A stretch of 52,211 nt of DNA, from NCBI GenBank assembly GCA_009780275.1, contig WRAI01000019.1, positions 1-52,211 of the forward strand, written 5' to 3'. The stretch comes from Oscillospiraceae bacterium. GTDB lineage: Bacteria; Bacillota; Clostridia; Oscillospirales; UBA929. The notes beneath the pieces were generated by a model. It saw only the letters and a list, made by a program, of their open reading frames with translations. It was not told the DNA's origin and searched no databases. Below are positions 50,353 through 52,211 of the stretch, in pieces (the first letter of the stretch is position 1; every line of letters begins with the position of its first letter). A program made the translations under genes and the position numbers.

Positions 50353-51363
50353 TTAATTCTCCCATGGTGTAAACGTATCGGCGGGTAATTCTGTCAATAC
50401 AGACACCCCCAAAGCTGATTGCAGATACTCCCTAGTATCATACTCGCTAAACTCCCCCACAGCATGAAACACAATGACCTTGCTAACCCTCCGCATAAGA
50501 GCGTCCCACACAAGCCGATTTTCAATCCTAACAGCCGGATATTGCATTTCGAGCGGTAGATTACTTATGATGTAAACTTTGGTATAGCACGCTACCTTGT
50601 TTGCGTAACGGCACGGCAGCATAAGCGGATAGCCGTCTAGGTAGTTATTCATGTCTTGAATTTTGAAGCCATGAGCAAACTCGTCCAAAATCAAAACGTC
50701 CTCTAACTGGTATTTGTCAAAGCAGCCTGTCTTGTAGCCTGTAATTTGGCACACATTTTCATAGCCGTATTTTTCCATGACATAGCGTGTTTTACCAAGC
50801 CCAGTTGCGCCGTGAATGTATGCAACTTCTAATTTACGGAATGTACTGCGAAATTCGTTAGCGACTATATCCTGCCGTGTCTGTTCAAGTGCCGAACGAT
50901 AGCGGAGTAAATGCCGTTGTGTGTTGATTACATCAAGTACACCGTGACCGTTTTCGAGCATATCGTAGGCAATATCCCAATCGGTGCGGTGTCCTTGTTG
51001 TTCGATTGGGATTTCGCCCCATTCCACAAATGTTCCCTCGATTACTGTCTCGGCTTTTTCGTCCTCTTGCCACTTGCCCGATTTTTCAACATAGGCTTTG
51101 CACTCTGCGGCTGTACCCATTGCAGGCTCAATGTGAGCCGTAGGGAATAGCCTTTTGACGGTTGAAAATCGGATTGCTGATTTTGCCGTTACGAAAAATA
51201 AATGCGTATGTGGTGTGCTTTCCTCTGCGCCGATTTCGTCTGCCATACACCAGTATTGCAAGTTCATGTTGTCGAGCATTTTGCGGATTATTTCGTGTGA
51301 CCACTCCTCGCCCGGATTATCGATGGTCAGCATATATTTGCGATGTCTTGTATCTTTTGACAT
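50353..51363 (-). CDS. rep: CRESS-type rolling-circle replication initiator (HUH endonuclease + SF3 helicase)
   Basis: 336 residues. Endonuclease half: motif I YMLTIDNP (about 10-17), motif II PHTHLFF with the HUH pair H52/H54, and motif III YVEK (Y91, K94) whose Tyr nicks DNA. Helicase half: Walker A GATGLGKT (185-192), Walker B VLILDEF (223-229), motif C KVYIISNLP (N at 268) and an arginine-finger-like RR at 291-292. This set and order is that of CRESS-DNA virus Reps and of bacterial pCRESS plasmids. Start: ATG at 51363 after AAAGGGG; the upstream Met at 51405 is inside the origin hairpin. The origin hairpin is 34 bases upstream. ATPase gene follows in the upstream direction. Confidence 0.92.
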   Translation of the reverse strand: MSKDTRHRKYMLTIDNPGEEWSHEIIRKMLDNMNLQYWCMADEIGAEESTPHTHLFFVTAKSAIRFSTVKRLFPTAHIEPAMGTAAECKAYVEKSGKWQEDEKAETVIEGTFVEWGEIPIEQQGHRTDWDIAYDMLENGHGVLDVINTQRHLLRYRSALEQTRQDIVANEFRSTFRKLEVAYIHGATGLGKTRYVMEKYGYENVCQITGYKTGCFDKYQLEDVLILDEFAHGFKIQDMNNYLDGYPLMLPCRYANKVACYTKVYIISNLPLEMQYPAVRIENRLVWDALMRRVSKVIVFHAVGEFSEYDTREYLQSALGVSVLTELPADTFTPWEN

Positions 51364-51396
51364 ATGCTTTCGCCCCTTTCTTAAATTTTGTGGTAC

Positions 51397-51431
51397 AGGG
51401 GTCAATATGTAATACTAGGATATTGACCCCT
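51397..51431 (-). other. Origin hairpin with the CRESS nonanucleotide in its loop
   Basis: A perfect 12-bp inverted repeat (AGGGGTCAATAT with ATATTGACCCCT) encloses an 11-base loop that on the minus strand reads CCTAGTATTAC. It contains TAGTATTAC, the conserved nonanucleotide cut by CRESS-virus Reps (between TAGTATT and AC). It is on the same strand as rep and 34 bases upstream, as in circoviruses. Confidence 0.88.
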
Positions 51432-51472
51432 GCGGCGTATAGCTTACGCTTCGCACGCTATACACCGCAGGG
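51428..51472. repeat. Second hairpin overlapping the origin hairpin
   Basis: A 16-bp near-perfect inverted repeat (51428-51443 with 51457-51472, one mismatch) with a 13-base loop. Its left arm shares bases 51428-51431 with the origin hairpin, so the two structures cannot fully form at once. It lies between the ATPase stop and rep, and could be a terminator or an accessory part of the origin. Confidence 0.75.
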
Positions 51473-51478
51473 CTTTCC

Positions 51479-52090
51479 CTATGACAATGCACCTTTGCAC
51501 AATTCCTCAACATTTGATGTTTTCGGAACTTTGATAAAATGTAACTGCGACCCTTGCAACAGTACCGTACCCTCGCCAAGTCCAAACTCACGACCCTTGA
51601 CTTGCTCGATGTGGTCTGGCATGAGCATATCGTACACCGAGCGCACGAACGCACCCAACACAACGACAACGCCGTAATTCAAGCGTGACCCGACAGGAAA
51701 AGCAACGGCATCGGGGCGTTGACATGATACAATCAACCGCACCGACTTAGACCGCCCCATGAGCAAAATCTCGCTGACTTTATTCATAACGACCGCCGCT
51801 TTTTTCTTGTCCTCATTGGCCAATGCAAGAATATTGGCGATATATTCGTCCCATATCAGCGTGACAGGGTTGCGGCTTTTATCCTCGCCCGACAGCCGAG
51901 CATTGAGACGATTATACACAGCGTCTAATGCGTCAAGTGTTTGCTTGTATGTGTAATATCGTGGTGAACCTTGCAGATACTCGAAAGCGTCCTCTGCTTT
52001 GTAATCGGCAAAGTAAAATTCACCTTTTGGGTTCGCCTTTATCAGCCGTGCGAACAGCTGCGTTTGAAAATAGGACTTGCCGCTACCATG
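51479..52090 (-). CDS. FtsK/TcpA-like DNA-translocase ATPase, 5' end cut off
   Basis: The open frame starts at a broken codon near 52,090 with HGSGKSYFQTQLFARLIKA (Walker A). It continues with the Walker B NPVTLIWDEYIAN, VSEILLMGRSKSVRLIVSCQRPDAVAFP (sensor region), and ends at 51479. Size and motifs match the ATPase that Tn916-type elements place before their initiator/relaxase. The N-terminal membrane or DNA-binding part is missing, since a stop precedes HGSGKS. The truncation suggests another insertion at about 52,088 or a bad join. Confidence 0.78.
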   Translation of the reverse strand, partial: HGSGKSYFQTQLFARLIKANPKGEFYFADYKAEDAFEYLQGSPRYYTYKQTLDALDAVYNRLNARLSGEDKSRNPVTLIWDEYIANILALANEDKKKAAVVMNKVSEILLMGRSKSVRLIVSCQRPDAVAFPVGSRLNYGVVVVLGAFVRSVYDMLMPDHIEQVKGREFGLGEGTVLLQGSQLHFIKVPKTSNVEELCKGALS

Positions 52091-52131
52091 TCAATGACAA
52101 TGATAAAATGCATAAAAGAGGCGAACAAAAA

Positions 52132-52211
52132 ATGCATGATTTTGGTAACATGGATGTAAATATGCTACACTCAATTTTGCTGGGAGACTCCCGGCAGAAG
52201 GAGTGTAAGAA
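52132..52211 (+). CDS. Possible start of an unrelated gene at the window edge
   Basis: A rightward ATG at 52132 follows AAAAGAGGCG and opens 26 codons (HDFGNMDVNMLHSILLGDSRQKECK) to the window end. It lies in the DNA that cuts off the ATPase gene, so it may belong to an insertion sequence or other nested element. Too short to classify. A stem-loop spans much of it (52166-52207), which weakens the coding case. Confidence 0.25.
   Translation, partial: MHDFGNMDVNMLHSILLGDSRQKECK
52166..52207. repeat. Stem-loop at the window edge
   Basis: An outer stem (TACACTC with GAGTGTA) and an inner stem with one G-T pair (GCTGGGA with TCCCGGC) fold into one structure in the DNA that interrupts the ATPase gene. 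It may be the end of a nested element or a structured RNA. Confidence 0.5.

Overview
The window reads as a chromosome segment of an anaerobic, spore-forming member of the Bacillota, class Clostridia. The evidence is spoIIR, a sigK gene with a pro-sequence, a rubredoxin-first rubrerythrin next to a Fur-family regulator, an Asp23-like/DAK-kinase/recG cluster, a dgt-dnaG-rpoD cluster, RNase J and several S-layer-homology (SLH) proteins. The central part is of moderate GC content. Both ends are AT-richer and look like inserted mobile DNA. No tRNA, rRNA or CRISPR array was seen.

Layout. Bases 1 to about 5,180 are an accessory island: a frameshifted TIR-domain gene, a small Cro/C1 regulator and a duplicated tail of it, two lipoproteins, an unknown two-TM protein, an M48 metalloprotease, a large nested inverted repeat and several strong promoters. 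The island cuts off the 3' end of a LysM-domain gene. Bases about 5,180 to 48,290 are ordinary chromosome. In order: malic enzyme and prfB; acetyltransferase, phosphotransferase, ArsC-like and HD-hydrolase genes; glutamate decarboxylase, TVP38-family protein and aquaporin; dgt, dnaG and rpoD; metY; a nucleotidyltransferase; an Arc-like regulator; gap; an ABC exporter; spoIIR; Asp23-like, fakA-like and recG; an ECF sigma/anti-sigma pair; RNase J; a tightly overlapped CAP / ATP-grasp / PHP / polysaccharide-deacetylase operon; rubrerythrin and a Fur-family gene; and the 5' half of sigK. Several secreted SLH- or BspA-type genes here are decaying.

At about 48,290 sigK stops inside the residues where the skin element interrupts sigK in Bacillus subtilis. 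From there to the window end lies a second mobile element. It carries a double-HTH regulator, a DUF488 protein, a probable dual-OB protein, a small Tn916-like protein, a replication initiator with the full HUH + superfamily-3 helicase motif set of CRESS-DNA virus and bacterial pCRESS plasmid Reps, and the end of an FtsK/TcpA-like ATPase. Just upstream of rep is a 12-bp hairpin. Its loop, read on the rep strand, contains TAGTATTAC, the nonanucleotide at the rolling-circle origin of circoviruses and related CRESS-DNA viruses.

The main result is therefore a sigK-integrated element that appears to combine a CRESS-type initiator and origin with an ATPase-origin-initiator order like that of the Tn916 conjugation module. 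Whether it is excised during sporulation depends on a recombinase and the 3' half of sigK, neither of which is in this window. Some frameshifts, especially those in homopolymers, could be assembly errors, and this is stated where it matters.
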